Shown here one piece after another: positions 44,701-52,271 of a stretch of DNA of 52,647 nucleotides. Source of the DNA: CAZJRB01 sp964547995 (lineage in GTDB: Bacteria; Planctomycetota; Planctomycetia; Pirellulales; Thermoguttaceae); assembly GCA_964547995.1 (NCBI GenBank), contig CAZJRB010000041.1, positions 1 to 52,647 of the forward strand, read 5' to 3'. The first letter of the stretch is position 1; each line of letters starts with the position of its first letter. The notes beneath the pieces were generated by a model. It ran no database searches and was not told the origin of the DNA. It saw nothing but the letters and a program-made list of their open reading frames with translations. Both the position numbers and the translations under genes were made by a program.

Positions 44701-45087
44701 GTCCTCGACGACAACCAGGTTGATCAGGTTGTCCGTGTACGGCAGCCGAGAACCGGAAAACTGTTCGACGGAAACAGGACCGTAGATGCTGGCGGAGACA
44801 GAACCGTAGATGCCAAGCGGTTGAATGTGCTTTCTCGCCTCGGCGACCTTCGCCGCGTCCGCTTCGAGTCCGTGAACCGTATAGCGGTCGTCGGCACGCA
44901 GTGCCGCCGTCAATTTCCCGTCGCCGCAGCCGAGGTGTACGACGATGCCGCCCTCAATTCCGGTTGCTTCGAGTATCTTCTTGGCCGACGTCACCTCGCG
45001 GCTTTCCTTGGCCGACGCCGTACCGGCCAGCAGACAGACCGTCAACGCCCCCCGTATCCACGGTTTGATCGTAAGGCAGCATTTCAT
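41794..45087 (-). CDS. Exported fusion: methyltransferase-like domain plus double PQQ-like propeller
   Basis: 1097 residues, ATG 45087 with AAAGGA upstream, signal peptide (G-A-L-T-V-C-L-L-A-G-T-A-S-A). Residues 40-160 look like a class I SAM-methyltransferase: V-V-H-L-G-C-G-D-G-K-L-T-A as motif I and E-A-D near 76, then D-N-L-I-N-L-V-V-V-E. The rest holds two propeller sections with K-x-T-G-K-V-L-W and A-S-D-G-E-L-A-W motifs. Between them, near residues 622-632, lies an in-frame stretch encoded by 43191-43219 that looks like a degenerate intergenic repeat. W-P-T-F-R-H-D-A-A-R-S-G reopens the second propeller, as if two proteins had fused. No enzymatic role can be stated. Confidence 0.85.
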   Translation of the reverse strand: MKCCLTIKPWIRGALTVCLLAGTASAKESREVTSAKKILEATGIEGGIVVHLGCGDGKLTAALRADDRYTVHGLEADAAKVAEARKHIQPLGIYGSVSASIYGPVSVEQFSGSRLPYTDNLINLVVVEDAGNVPMKEIMRVLAPEGAAYVRRDGRWEKTVKPRPDNIDEWSHFLHDAGNNAVAADTVVGQPRCLQWVAPPLWLRSHETPSGIQAAVSAGGRLFYIFDEGLVGICDERLPARWSLVCRDAFNGKLLWKRKLGPWGWRAWNRSKWEGKDWTKMRAGRVDVPTENQRRIVADGDRLYVTLAHKAPMSILNAATGETIATIDETADTAEIRVSDGIALACTRQAPEDTAQRRGTPKPSGGGLIAVDGKTGKVLWKNKQISPQRWAIADGRIVCLAGKDLVALDLKNGKELWKVQPKSASPRTMVVVDGVIVMQGGRNAAAFDAKDGKLLWEKKNLPSIGGGESADLFVVDGLVYRGMIYADNSGKPGRKSPNALVIGWDLRTGEEKNRIFVKNLRSPEHHHRCYRNKATSRYLISSYEGAEFLDFQGDDHGQNNWIRGACRYGMMPCNGMLYVPPDQCFCQPGAMLRGFTAIKAKPNVALKPVADKDRLEKGPAFGETRNAKSEMRTEDWPTFRHDAARSGTTTVSVAAGATDDWKVKLGGKLTAPVAAGGKLFVAQPDAHTVYALDMATGKQLWHFVAGGRVDSPPTIYNGMVLFGSKDGRVYCLRASDGELAWRFLAAPVDERLGAFDQMESVWPVHGNVLVDKGIAYCTAGRSTYLDGGIRLWGLDPATGKILHRGLLEGPHRKTPDERDVAFFILGANSDVLVAEDGYLYMRQKKMTPKLEEVDVKVLSSKGAQDVGMHVFSTAGLLDGSWYNRTFWMYSKRWPGYQLANQAPKTGQLLAFDDEKTYAIRAFYQRNCHSPMFFPAKEGYLLFADLNTNEPQIVGEQGSRTPLPWLPLSDYSRGRGSEIRKLGSSAFGGDKGIGYTRAEPPQWMTWLPVRVRAMVKAGNTLFVAGPPDVLDPKDPFAAFEGRKGARLVAVSATDGKKLSETKLESPPVFDGMIAAGGRLFASLRDGTVVCLACRRKTP
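43191..43219. repeat. Repeat-like insertion within the propeller fusion gene
   Basis: TTCGCATTTCGGATTTCGCA and what follows is a short-period TTCG(C/G)ATTTCG string of the sort found between genes, here read in frame as N-A-K-S-E-M-R between the propeller halves. Confidence 0.55.
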
Positions 45088-45331
45088 TGTGCAAGCGTCC
45101 TTTGTAAAGATGGTTCAGGCAACACGTAGCCGCAAATTCACCCAACCAATATAGCAATCCGAGAGGGGGCAGGCAAGGAAGTCACCCGAAAGTACCATCC
45201 GGCCGCCGTGGCAAAGACCAGAGGCGGCCTGGACTATCCCGCCCTCCGGTTGGTACAATGACGAACAGTGGTTATGAAGAATGCGAGTGGTGCCCGGCGA
45301 CCGTGCCGGCCCCGATGAAAGGAATCCGCTC

Positions 45332-46702
45332 TTGAACGATCGTTTCGACGCGCAAACGTCCCGACCGCCGCGAACGCCCGGCGAGCGGAATATCGCTGCG
45401 CTGGTCGAGTGGAACCAGCGGCGCAGCGAAGCCCGATATCCGCCGACCGAAGCACGGCGGGTCCGCTCGGCTGGAATCGTCGGGGCCGGGGCCATGGGAA
45501 CATCGATTGCAGCAGCCGCCATCAGCTCCAACCTTCGCGTGGTGATCACGGACATACGGCAGGAGGCATTGGACTCGCTTCGGGCGAGGATGGCGGCGGA
45601 GTTGGCCGGCGAGCGGGAGTGCTCTTTGCCGCAAGATCCGCCGGAGGGCGATCCGCTGTTGCAGACCACTGACGACCTGGCCGAGGTTGCCCGGTGCGAC
45701 CTGGTCCTTGAAACGGTCGTCGAGGACATCCTCAAAAAAACACCCCTATTGTTGGACTTGGAGCGGAAGCTGGCGCCCGGAGCAATCCTGGCGTCGAACA
45801 CGTCGACGATTTCGATCGGCCGCCTGGCCGGGCGGTTGTCCGATCCGGGCCGGTTCTGCGGGATTCACTTCTTCCAGCCGGTTCGTCGCCAGTTTCTGGT
45901 CGAGGTGGTTTTTGGCCCGCACAGCGGGCGCGAGACGCTGGCGACCGCTGCAACGTTTGCCCAATCGCTCGGGAAGATGCCCCTGGTGGTCCCCGACGGC
46001 CCGGCCTTTCTGGTCAACCGCCTGATGATGCTCTACTTCAGCGAGGGCCTTCAACTCGTGGCCGAAGGCGCCCCGATCGAGCAAGTCGAACAGGTGGCCG
46101 TCGATTTCGGCATGGCCCGGGGGCCGATGAGCCTCATCGACCACATCGGCCTGGACGTCGTCCTCGACTGCGCCTGGGCACTCGCCGATCCGATGGGGGG
46201 ACGCATGGCGACCTCGCCGCTTCTTGTGATGATGGTCAAAGCCGGACGGCTCGGGCGAAAATCGGGCGAGGGATTCTTCCGCTACGCCGCCGACGGCACC
46301 AAAGACGCAAATGGCAAGGCCGATCCGGCGCTGGCGCCGATGCTAAAGCGATGGGCCGCGGAGCCGAAGCTGCAAGACCCCGAAACCATCACCGCGAGGT
46401 TGTTTCTGCCGATGCTCCTCGAAGCGACAAGGATTCTCGCCGAAGGCCGGCTGGACGATCCGCGGGACGTCGATCTGGCCGTGGTTTTCGGATTCGGGTT
46501 TCCGCCCGCCCGAGGCGGGCTGCTCTATTGGGCCGATACGCTGGGCACCCGGCGAATCCTCGAGATGCTCCGGCCTTTTCGGGACACGCTGGGCCTCAGG
46601 GCAGAACCCACGCCGTTGTTCATGGAGATGGCTGCAGCAGGGCGCCGGTTCTACCCGGACCTGACGGCAAATGGGGAAGAAAAGGACGAAAACCTATCGT
46701 GA
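45332..46702 (+). CDS. 3-hydroxyacyl-CoA dehydrogenase (FadB/FadJ C-terminal type)
   Basis: About 456 residues from TTG 45332, which has AAAGGA eight bases before it; an ATG at 45281 in the same frame would add 17 residues of low-quality sequence. The NAD fold G-I-V-G-A-G-A-M-G comes after about 50 residues. The catalytic His is in G-I-H-F-F-Q-P-V, followed by L-V-E-V-V and the double C-terminal helical domain (3HCDH). It lacks the crotonase half of FadB. It should oxidise 3-hydroxyacyl-CoA to 3-ketoacyl-CoA. Its stop overlaps the next start (GTGA, 46699-46702). Confidence 0.88.
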   Translation: MNDRFDAQTSRPPRTPGERNIAALVEWNQRRSEARYPPTEARRVRSAGIVGAGAMGTSIAAAAISSNLRVVITDIRQEALDSLRARMAAELAGERECSLPQDPPEGDPLLQTTDDLAEVARCDLVLETVVEDILKKTPLLLDLERKLAPGAILASNTSTISIGRLAGRLSDPGRFCGIHFFQPVRRQFLVEVVFGPHSGRETLATAATFAQSLGKMPLVVPDGPAFLVNRLMMLYFSEGLQLVAEGAPIEQVEQVAVDFGMARGPMSLIDHIGLDVVLDCAWALADPMGGRMATSPLLVMMVKAGRLGRKSGEGFFRYAADGTKDANGKADPALAPMLKRWAAEPKLQDPETITARLFLPMLLEATRILAEGRLDDPRDVDLAVVFGFGFPPARGGLLYWADTLGTRRILEMLRPFRDTLGLRAEPTPLFMEMAAAGRRFYPDLTANGEEKDENLS

Positions 46703-47862
46703 GCAGCAGGAAAAAGATTAAACCGGAAGCGAAGAAGACCCCGGGCGATACCAAGGACCGCCCCTGGGAAGTGCGAATCTGGAGCGGCATGACTCCCGGC
46801 GGCTTGTGGCGGCTCTTGTGGCGAAACCGGTTCCTGGTAACCCCGACGCGGATCGGGATGGCTTTGATCCTCGCCGTGCTCAGCGTGCTCAACGTGCTTC
46901 TGTGGATGATTCAGACGGCGCTTTACGGGCGGAAAATCGAGAAGACCGAGTTGTGCGAGGCCCCCGTCTTCGTGCTCGGACACTGGCGCTCGGGGACAAC
47001 GCTATTGCACGAACTCCTGGTGACCGATCCGCGGCACACCTACCCGGACACATTCGCGTGCTTTGCACCGAACCATTTCCTGGTCTCCGGCTGGCTCTTC
47101 AAGTGGTGGCTGCGGTTCTTGCTGCCCTCGCGCCGCCCGATGGACAACATGCGCGTCAGTTGGGACCGGCCGCAGGAAGACGAATGGGCGATGTGCAACA
47201 TGGGCATCCCGTCGCCCTACTTGTGGCTGGCCTTTCCCAACCGCCCCCGGCCGTACCAGGAATACCTCGATCTGCGAAACGTGCCGGCGGCGGCGCTGGC
47301 GCGGTGGAAGCGGGCGTTCGTCCGGTTCCTCAAGTGCCTGACCGTGCAGAGCCCCAGACGGATCGTGCTCAAGTCGCCGCAGCACACGTGCCGAATCCCC
47401 GTGCTGCTCGAACTCTTTCCCGACGCCCGCTTCGTACACATCGTTCGAGACCCATACGTGATCTTTCCTTCCACGATAAGAACCTGGCATCGGCTGGCTA
47501 CCTTTCACGGGCTGCAGAAGCCGAACGGCAAAGGCATGGAGGAGTTTGTCTTTGCGACCTTCAACCACATGTACGAGGTGTTCGAGGAAGACCGCAGGCT
47601 GGTCGACCCCTCGAGGTTCTGCGAAGTCCGCTTCGAGGACCTGGTTGCGGATCCCGTGGGCCGGATGAGGATCATCTACGAACAACTCCAGTTGGGCGAC
47701 TTCGAGGTCGCGCGCCCCGCCATGGAAGCGTATGCCGAGCGGACCAGGGACTACAAGGTCAACCGCTACGAACTGACCCCCGAAACCCGCGAGGAAATCG
47801 GCCGGCGGTGGGAAACGTTCAGCAAGAGATACGGATACGAAACGGTGGCTCATGGCCCTTGA
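46699..47862 (+). CDS. Membrane-anchored sulfotransferase
   Basis: 387 residues, GTG 46699 overlapping the previous stop. A basic N terminus and one helix (about 51-72) precede the sulfotransferase fold. The PAPS 5'-phosphosulfate loop is G-H-W-R-S-G-T-T at 94-101, and the 3'-phosphate site is V-H-I-V-R-D-P-Y-V-I-F-P-S. It would move sulfate from PAPS to a hydroxyl, likely on a lipid or glycan at the membrane. It overlaps the SDR gene by 11 bp, so three genes are translationally coupled. Confidence 0.9.
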   Translation: MSSRKKIKPEAKKTPGDTKDRPWEVRIWSGMTPGGLWRLLWRNRFLVTPTRIGMALILAVLSVLNVLLWMIQTALYGRKIEKTELCEAPVFVLGHWRSGTTLLHELLVTDPRHTYPDTFACFAPNHFLVSGWLFKWWLRFLLPSRRPMDNMRVSWDRPQEDEWAMCNMGIPSPYLWLAFPNRPRPYQEYLDLRNVPAAALARWKRAFVRFLKCLTVQSPRRIVLKSPQHTCRIPVLLELFPDARFVHIVRDPYVIFPSTIRTWHRLATFHGLQKPNGKGMEEFVFATFNHMYEVFEEDRRLVDPSRFCEVRFEDLVADPVGRMRIIYEQLQLGDFEVARPAMEAYAERTRDYKVNRYELTPETREEIGRRWETFSKRYGYETVAHGP

Positions 47863-48715
47863 TCCCGGAAGCAGTCCGCCGGCGGTGGTGATTACCGGAA
47901 CGTCAACGGGGATCGGCGCTGCCTGCGCGTTGGACCTGGCCCGCCGCGGGTTCCGCGTGTTTGCAGGCGTCCGCAAGGAAGCCGACGGCGAGCGGCTGGA
48001 AGCGTCCGGCCGGCTTACCCCGTTGATGCTCGACGTGACCGATACGGCCTCCATTCAAGCCGCCGCGGAAACGGTGCGCGCCGCGGTGGAAGGGTCGGGC
48101 CTGGCCGGGCTGGTCAACAACGCGGGAATCGTCGTGCCCGGCCCGCTCGAACTCGTCTCTACCGATGCCTTGCGGCGGCAACTCGAAGTCAACGTGATCG
48201 GCCAGTTGGCCGTCACCCGGGCATTCCTGCCGCTTCTGCGTTTGCGGCCGGGCAGGATCGTCAACATGGGATCCATCAGCGGCCGCATCGCGCCGCCCTA
48301 CATGGGACCCTACACGGTTTCCAAGTTCGCCATGGAAGCAATCACCGACGTTTTGCGCGTCGAGCTGCGCCAATGGGGTATCCACGTTTCGATTGTGGAA
48401 CCCGACAGCGTGAGCACGCCCATCTGGGAGAAGGTGCAAGAAAGCGCGGACCGGTTGGACCGGGAGACCCCGCCCGAAATCCGCGGACTCTACGAGCACG
48501 ATCTCGCAGAGCTGCGGGACTCGACCTCCCGAATGGGCGACAGGGGCATGCCGGTCGACCGCGTGGTCCGCAAGGTGCGCCACGCGCTATGCGCGAGACG
48601 CCCGAAGACCCGTTACCCGGTCGGGTGGCGCACCCGCCTGGGCTTCTGGGCCTTCAAGCACATCCCCGACCGCGTCCGCGACTGGATCCTGCTGCGGATG
48701 ATGGGGCTTTCGTAA
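47852..48715 (+). CDS. Short-chain dehydrogenase/reductase
   Basis: 287 residues. The cofactor motif T-G-T-S-T-G-I-G is at 15-22, N-N-A-G at 89-92, catalytic Ser near 141-143, and Tyr154-x3-Lys158 (Y-T-V-S-K). The C terminus is extended and basic, as in retinol- or steroid-type SDRs. It overlaps the sulfotransferase gene. With the acyl-CoA dehydrogenase and sulfotransferase it suggests reduction and sulfation of a lipid-like compound; that is inference. Confidence 0.92.
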   Translation: MALDPGSSPPAVVITGTSTGIGAACALDLARRGFRVFAGVRKEADGERLEASGRLTPLMLDVTDTASIQAAAETVRAAVEGSGLAGLVNNAGIVVPGPLELVSTDALRRQLEVNVIGQLAVTRAFLPLLRLRPGRIVNMGSISGRIAPPYMGPYTVSKFAMEAITDVLRVELRQWGIHVSIVEPDSVSTPIWEKVQESADRLDRETPPEIRGLYEHDLAELRDSTSRMGDRGMPVDRVVRKVRHALCARRPKTRYPVGWRTRLGFWAFKHIPDRVRDWILLRMMGLS

Positions 48716-48720
48716 AAGTA

Positions 48721-48794
48721 GCCGGCCCACCATATTCGCCGCGTTTTTCTCGCGTTGGTGGGCCGGCGTCGCTTCGCTCCTGGTCCCACCCTAC
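48721..48794. repeat. Inverted repeat between convergent genes
   Basis: GCCGGCCCACCA (48721-48732) pairs perfectly with 48756-48767. A CCCACCCTAC end at 48785-48794 matches the right end of the GTAGGG-bounded elements. It separates the SDR gene from the decarboxylase-like gene and may terminate both. Confidence 0.7.
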
Positions 48795-48825
48795 AAAAAA
48801 TCACAGCCTCGGAGTGTGCCTGCTA

Positions 48826-49605
48826 CTACACCGGCTCTCCCTGGAACAACAGCGACTGGAACTGCTCGGTGGTCTGCATCAATTTCGGCGTTTGGGAGTC
48901 GAGTCCCAGGTCGCGCAGGTTCTTCGCCATCCGGTGCGGCGAATCCCCGATCGCGAGCCGCACGGCGCCGCCGCCGCTGGTCTCGCATTGGGAACGCGTC
49001 TCGACTCGCGTACGCAACAACCGGCCGTCGAGCACCGAGTAGGTTACCACGGCCATGCCGGGCACTTCCTCCGGCAGGACGTGTCCCCGTTCGCCGGAAA
49101 GCTCCATAATCAGCTTGCCTTCCGGGTCGAGCACCTGTCCCTTGAAGTGCTCGCCGTCGAATTCGATCGGCAACTCGGTGACGAACTTCGGGTATCCCCA
49201 GATTTCGCAACCGGCCGCCCTGGCCGCCGGAGTGGTCACCGGCAGATCGAGCACGTAGGAACCGAACGACTCGCGGCGCGACTCCTCCATCAGGTCGGTG
49301 AAGGAGCCCAGCGTTTGCTGCTCCCCTCCGGGTGTCACCAGAACCGCCAGGCCCACTTCATGATAGGGCCCGAGGCTCGTGTCGCGGTACTTGAAGAAGC
49401 TCAGCACCACGACCGCCCTGCGCGAAACGAGCACCGGCTGCACCGGGACGTCGCGCAGCTTCTCCGCAGCCTTGGCGGCGTTCACGCGGAACAACGCCAC
49501 GTAGTTAGAGCTGTCGAAATAACAGGCGGGCAACTCGACGTCCCCTTCGCTCGTCGGCACGACGGTCTTAGGTACGTCGAAAAACGGGTCGTCGCGATTA
49601 TCCAT
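48826..49605 (-). CDS. Acetoacetate-decarboxylase-family protein
   Basis: 259 residues. The Schiff-base lysine motif of the family is present: E-I-W-G-Y-P-K, Lys140, after L-P-V-T-T-P-A-A-R. Acetoacetate decarboxylases form a Schiff base with a beta-keto acid, but relatives also act as aldolase-dehydratases, so the reaction is open. It converges on the coupled dehydrogenase-sulfotransferase-SDR set. It could handle a beta-keto product of the first enzyme, but opposite orientation makes that a guess. Confidence 0.85.
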   Translation of the reverse strand: MDNRDDPFFDVPKTVVPTSEGDVELPACYFDSSNYVALFRVNAAKAAEKLRDVPVQPVLVSRRAVVVLSFFKYRDTSLGPYHEVGLAVLVTPGGEQQTLGSFTDLMEESRRESFGSYVLDLPVTTPAARAAGCEIWGYPKFVTELPIEFDGEHFKGQVLDPEGKLIMELSGERGHVLPEEVPGMAVVTYSVLDGRLLRTRVETRSQCETSGGGAVRLAIGDSPHRMAKNLRDLGLDSQTPKLMQTTEQFQSLLFQGEPV

Positions 49606-49720
49606 TACCGGCTCCTGGAAAGGGTATCGCCTGTGGAGAATGGCTCACTCCTAACCGGATTGTATCTCACCAAGGCGGCCGCGGGCAAGCGGCCACGAAC
49701 CGGGCCACAAAACCGCCCGC

Positions 49721-49785
49721 ATTCTACCACGGCGGGGCGGGCGGGGGCAACGGATGCCTTGCTTCTGGCGGCGGCTGGCTAGTGG
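49721..49785. repeat. G-rich interspersed repeat, copy A
   Basis: Starts ATTCTACCACGGCGGGGCGG and ends GGCGGCTGGCTAGTGG. It contains G runs of 2, 4, 3 and 5 split by single C bases, a good G-quadruplex pattern. The LRR gene stop (49779-49781) lies inside it. Confidence 0.8.
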
Positions 49786-50411
49786 AAAATCCGGCAGTTC
49801 GGTAATGCCTGTTGGAGTTCTTTGATGCCATCGTCGCTGACTTGTGTGTCGTCGAGGCGTAGCTTTTCGAGGTTAGTCATCCCCATAAGATGTTTCAGCC
49901 CGGCATCCCCGATTTCCGTATCTCCGAGTTCCAGGTATTGAAGACCCTTTAGGTTTTCTAGGTGCTGTAATCCGACATCCGTGATTCTCGTTCCATGGAG
50001 GCCCAACGCTTGGAGTTCAGGTAGGTTTTCCAGGTGCTCTCTGAGTTTTGCCAGATCCGCATCCGTGGCCTCTGTCAGGAAGAGGTTCACACAAACCACA
50101 TCCGGCATGATATCCACGCCAAAATAGTCCTGAAGCCATGATGGATCTGGTTGTGCTGTTGGGTCAAATGAACATTCGCCACGATACCAATAGTCCTGAA
50201 CCACGACCCCTATTGCGCCTCCACCGAATTTGTCATTCGCAAATTCTACAATCGCTTCTGCCGATTCCTTCTGCCGCCTATTTCTCAGAATTTGGGATCG
50301 TATCCAACCGCATACGATTGCAGCCACCGTCAGCAGTACAAACAGCGATCCCAGCCTGTACTGATACCAGCGGAGTTTGGGTTTCGGCTCGGGTTGGGGT
50401 GTGTCGCTCAT
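49779..50411 (-). CDS. Membrane-anchored leucine-rich-repeat protein
   Basis: 210 residues. The N terminus P-K-L-R-W-Y-Q-Y-R-L-x-x-L-F-V-L is the helix module common to many planctomycete membrane proteins. After a spacer of about 70 residues come four LRRs with T-x-I-x-D-x-G-L-x-x-L turns. It is a diverged copy of the gene at 50478-51098, with the same N and C termini (L-Q-Q-A-L-P-N-C). The start abuts copy B of the G-rich repeat and the stop lies in copy A. Confidence 0.82.
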   Translation of the reverse strand: MSDTPQPEPKPKLRWYQYRLGSLFVLLTVAAIVCGWIRSQILRNRRQKESAEAIVEFANDKFGGGAIGVVVQDYWYRGECSFDPTAQPDPSWLQDYFGVDIMPDVVCVNLFLTEATDADLAKLREHLENLPELQALGLHGTRITDVGLQHLENLKGLQYLELGDTEIGDAGLKHLMGMTNLEKLRLDDTQVSDDGIKELQQALPNCRIFH

Positions 50412-50417
50412 ACCCGA

Positions 50418-50484
50418 ATTTTACCACGGCGGGGTGGGCGGGGGCAAGCAAGGTGGCTTGCCACGGGCGGCGGCTGGCTAGTGG
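50418..50484. repeat. G-rich interspersed repeat, copy B
   Basis: ATTTTACCACGGCGGGGTGG... to GGCGGCTGGCTAGTGG. It lies 697 bp after copy A and contains the stop codon of the next LRR gene (50478-50480). An inner palindrome GGCAAGC...GCTTGCC is present. Confidence 0.8.
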
Positions 50485-51098
50485 TCGGGGAGTGCAGAGT
50501 TGTCATCGAAGAGCATATAGCTCCAAGTAGAATATTCTATCTCGCAGTTCGGCAATGCCTGCTGGAGTTTCTCCACACCCTCAACAGTGAGATACGTGTC
50601 GTAGACGCTCAGCGTTAGATGTAACTCTCTGAGGTTGGGCAGCCTTTTGAGGTGCTCCAACCCGGCGTCGGTGACTTGCGTGTCGTGTAGGCCCAGCGAT
50701 TGGAGGTTAGTCAACCGCATTATGTGTTCTTGAATCCAATCATCTGTGACTAGCTGATATGAACGGTCAGAGTGCCAGTCACTATAACTACCGATCCGAA
50801 CGCAGACTACATCCGCCAGGAAATCCAGGCCGACCAGGTTGCGGAACCATTCCGGTCCCGGCGGTTTTGCATTTGGTATCTCGCCACCACTGGCATCGAG
50901 CTGATAGTCATAGGTGACACTTCCGCCCAAGGCTTCAATCGCATTGACGGCTGCTTTCCGTTTATTGGCCGCCACCATCTTGCACGCAAACCAACTGCAA
51001 ACAACGGCAATCACCGCTGTCAGCACGAACAAATGCCACAGCCTGTACTGATACCAGCGGAGTTTGGGTTTCGGCTCGGGTTGGGATTCTTCACTCAT
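50478..51098 (-). CDS. Membrane-anchored leucine-rich-repeat protein (paralogue)
   Basis: 206 residues, the same plan as its neighbour: N-terminal P-E-P-K-P-K-L-R-W-Y-Q-Y-R-L helix, a variable middle, then about three LRRs and L-Q-Q-A-L-P-N-C. The middles differ much more than the ends. It is bounded by copies C and B of the repeat. Confidence 0.82.
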   Translation of the reverse strand: MSEESQPEPKPKLRWYQYRLWHLFVLTAVIAVVCSWFACKMVAANKRKAAVNAIEALGGSVTYDYQLDASGGEIPNAKPPGPEWFRNLVGLDFLADVVCVRIGSYSDWHSDRSYQLVTDDWIQEHIMRLTNLQSLGLHDTQVTDAGLEHLKRLPNLRELHLTLSVYDTYLTVEGVEKLQQALPNCEIEYSTWSYMLFDDNSALPDH

Positions 51099-51104
51099 AG
51101 CCGG

Positions 51105-51172
51105 ATTCTACCACGGCGGGGCGGGCGGGGGCAACTGAAAACGCCTTGCTACGGGCGGCCGGCTGGCTTCGG
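51105..51172. repeat. G-rich interspersed repeat, copy C
   Basis: ATTCTACCACGGCGGGGCGG... followed by CAACTGAAAACGCCTTGCTA and GGCTGGCTTCGG. It lies 687 bp after copy B. Confidence 0.8.
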
Positions 51173-51335
51173 AACCGAACCTGCACATTGCCCATAGCAG
51201 CTTTCCATCACCGGCATCCGGCATTTCACAACCAAGCAACTTCCCACCCATCACCAGCAGCCCTTCCTGCGACTTGCACCCACCGCCAGGTTGTGTATCC
51301 TGGAGATGTTCACAACCCACCCCAAGGAGACAATC

Positions 51336-51737
51336 ATGGAACTCAATCGACGCACCCTGTTAGCCGGCGGTGCCGCCGCCGCCGCGTGGCCACTGCTCGG
51401 TGGCACGGCATTTGCCGCAGACGCATCGGACGACGCGATCCCCAAGGACGCCGTCATCCTCACCGCGCGGGTGAAGGCCAAGGCGGGCAAAGAGAAGGAG
51501 GTGAAGAAGGCGCTCGCCGCAATGGTCGGCCCCACCCGTAAGGAGAAAGGCTGCATCCACTACATCCTCCAGCAGGCGGCCGACGACAAGACGCTGTTCA
51601 TGTTCTACGAAGTCTGGGCCAGCCGCGACGCCCTGAAGAAACACGGCCAAACGCCCCACATGAAGGCCCTGGGCCCCAGCCTCAAAGGTCTCACCGCCGC
51701 CGGCGGCGGCGTAACATTTTTCGAACTGGTCAAGTAG
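51336..51737 (+). CDS. Exported antibiotic-biosynthesis-monooxygenase (ABM) domain protein
   Basis: 133 residues. A twin-arginine signal (N-R-R-T-L-L-A-G-G-A-A-A-A-A) leads to one dimeric alpha/beta-barrel ABM domain: I-L-T-A-R-V-K-A-K-A-G-K-E, then E-K-G-C-I-H-Y-I-L-Q-Q and F-Y-E-V-W-A-S-R-D-A-L-K-K-H, as in YgiN/quinol monooxygenase relatives. CAAGGAGA precedes ATG 51336. It is the only gene between repeat copies C and D. Confidence 0.88.
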   Translation: MELNRRTLLAGGAAAAAWPLLGGTAFAADASDDAIPKDAVILTARVKAKAGKEKEVKKALAAMVGPTRKEKGCIHYILQQAADDKTLFMFYEVWASRDALKKHGQTPHMKALGPSLKGLTAAGGGVTFFELVK

Positions 51738-52061
51738 GTCGGGGCTTGCCCATCACCAGTATCCGGCACACGCTGTTGGTGTGTGAGGGAAGTTGGCTTC
51801 AAACTCAAAACGTCTTGCTGCGGGCGGCGGCTGGAAGCCCCTCGCTACGATCGGGCCGGGTCGGCGCTCAAACTGCCGAGGAATGATACACGACACAGAA
51901 AAACCACAAGCGGATATACCACATTTTCTCCCCGTTTCTCTCGAATACCCGGACGCTGAACTTCTTCGCGTCAGGGTTTCTGAATACCCTCGTTTTCCTC
52001 ATCGTGTTTTTCCCCTGCGACTGAAGTATACTTGACGAATTTCGCCGCAATGGGCGCCAAT
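51738..52061. other. Gene-free stretch with repeat copy D
   Basis: About 320 bp. The right half of the G-rich repeat (CTCAAAACGTCTTGCTGCGG..., about 51797-51833) is present as copy D, 692 bp after copy C. A short minus-strand ORF at 51868-52065 is too weak to call. Nothing else seen. Confidence 0.6.
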
Positions 52062-52271
52062 TCATTTGGGAGCGGGCGAGGTCGTGATGGGGAAGGCTGC
52101 GATTTGTTGCCGCACGGCCGGGCCGATGTTGGCTACGCGGGCCCTACGTCTCGGCCTCCGGCGGGGGACATGAATGGGCGATAGGCAGACGGGACAGAGG
52201 CCCACTTTCCCCGCAAAGCGATTCTTGACTTTGTGCTTATGGCCGTTTGGACATGTTACGGGTATTGACAT
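52062..52271 (-). CDS. Small zinc-ribbon-like protein
   Basis: 69 residues from ATG 52271, with AAAGGGAT upstream. V-T-C-P-N-G-H-K-H-K-V-K-N-R-F-A-G-K is followed by G-L-C-P-V-C, a C-P-x-G-H...C-P-x-C zinc ribbon common in planctomycete membrane and kinase-like proteins. A basic run R-R-R-P-R-R-R-A-R follows. It is either a real small protein or the surviving start of a longer one. It sits between repeat copies D and E. Confidence 0.55.
   Translation of the reverse strand: MSIPVTCPNGHKHKVKNRFAGKVGLCPVCLSPIHVPRRRPRRRARVANIGPAVRQQIAAFPITTSPAPK

Noticed and set aside
51868..52065. 65-codon minus-strand ORF between repeat copies D and E
   Set aside because: Too short and without a recognised family; its end is lost in low-quality sequence.
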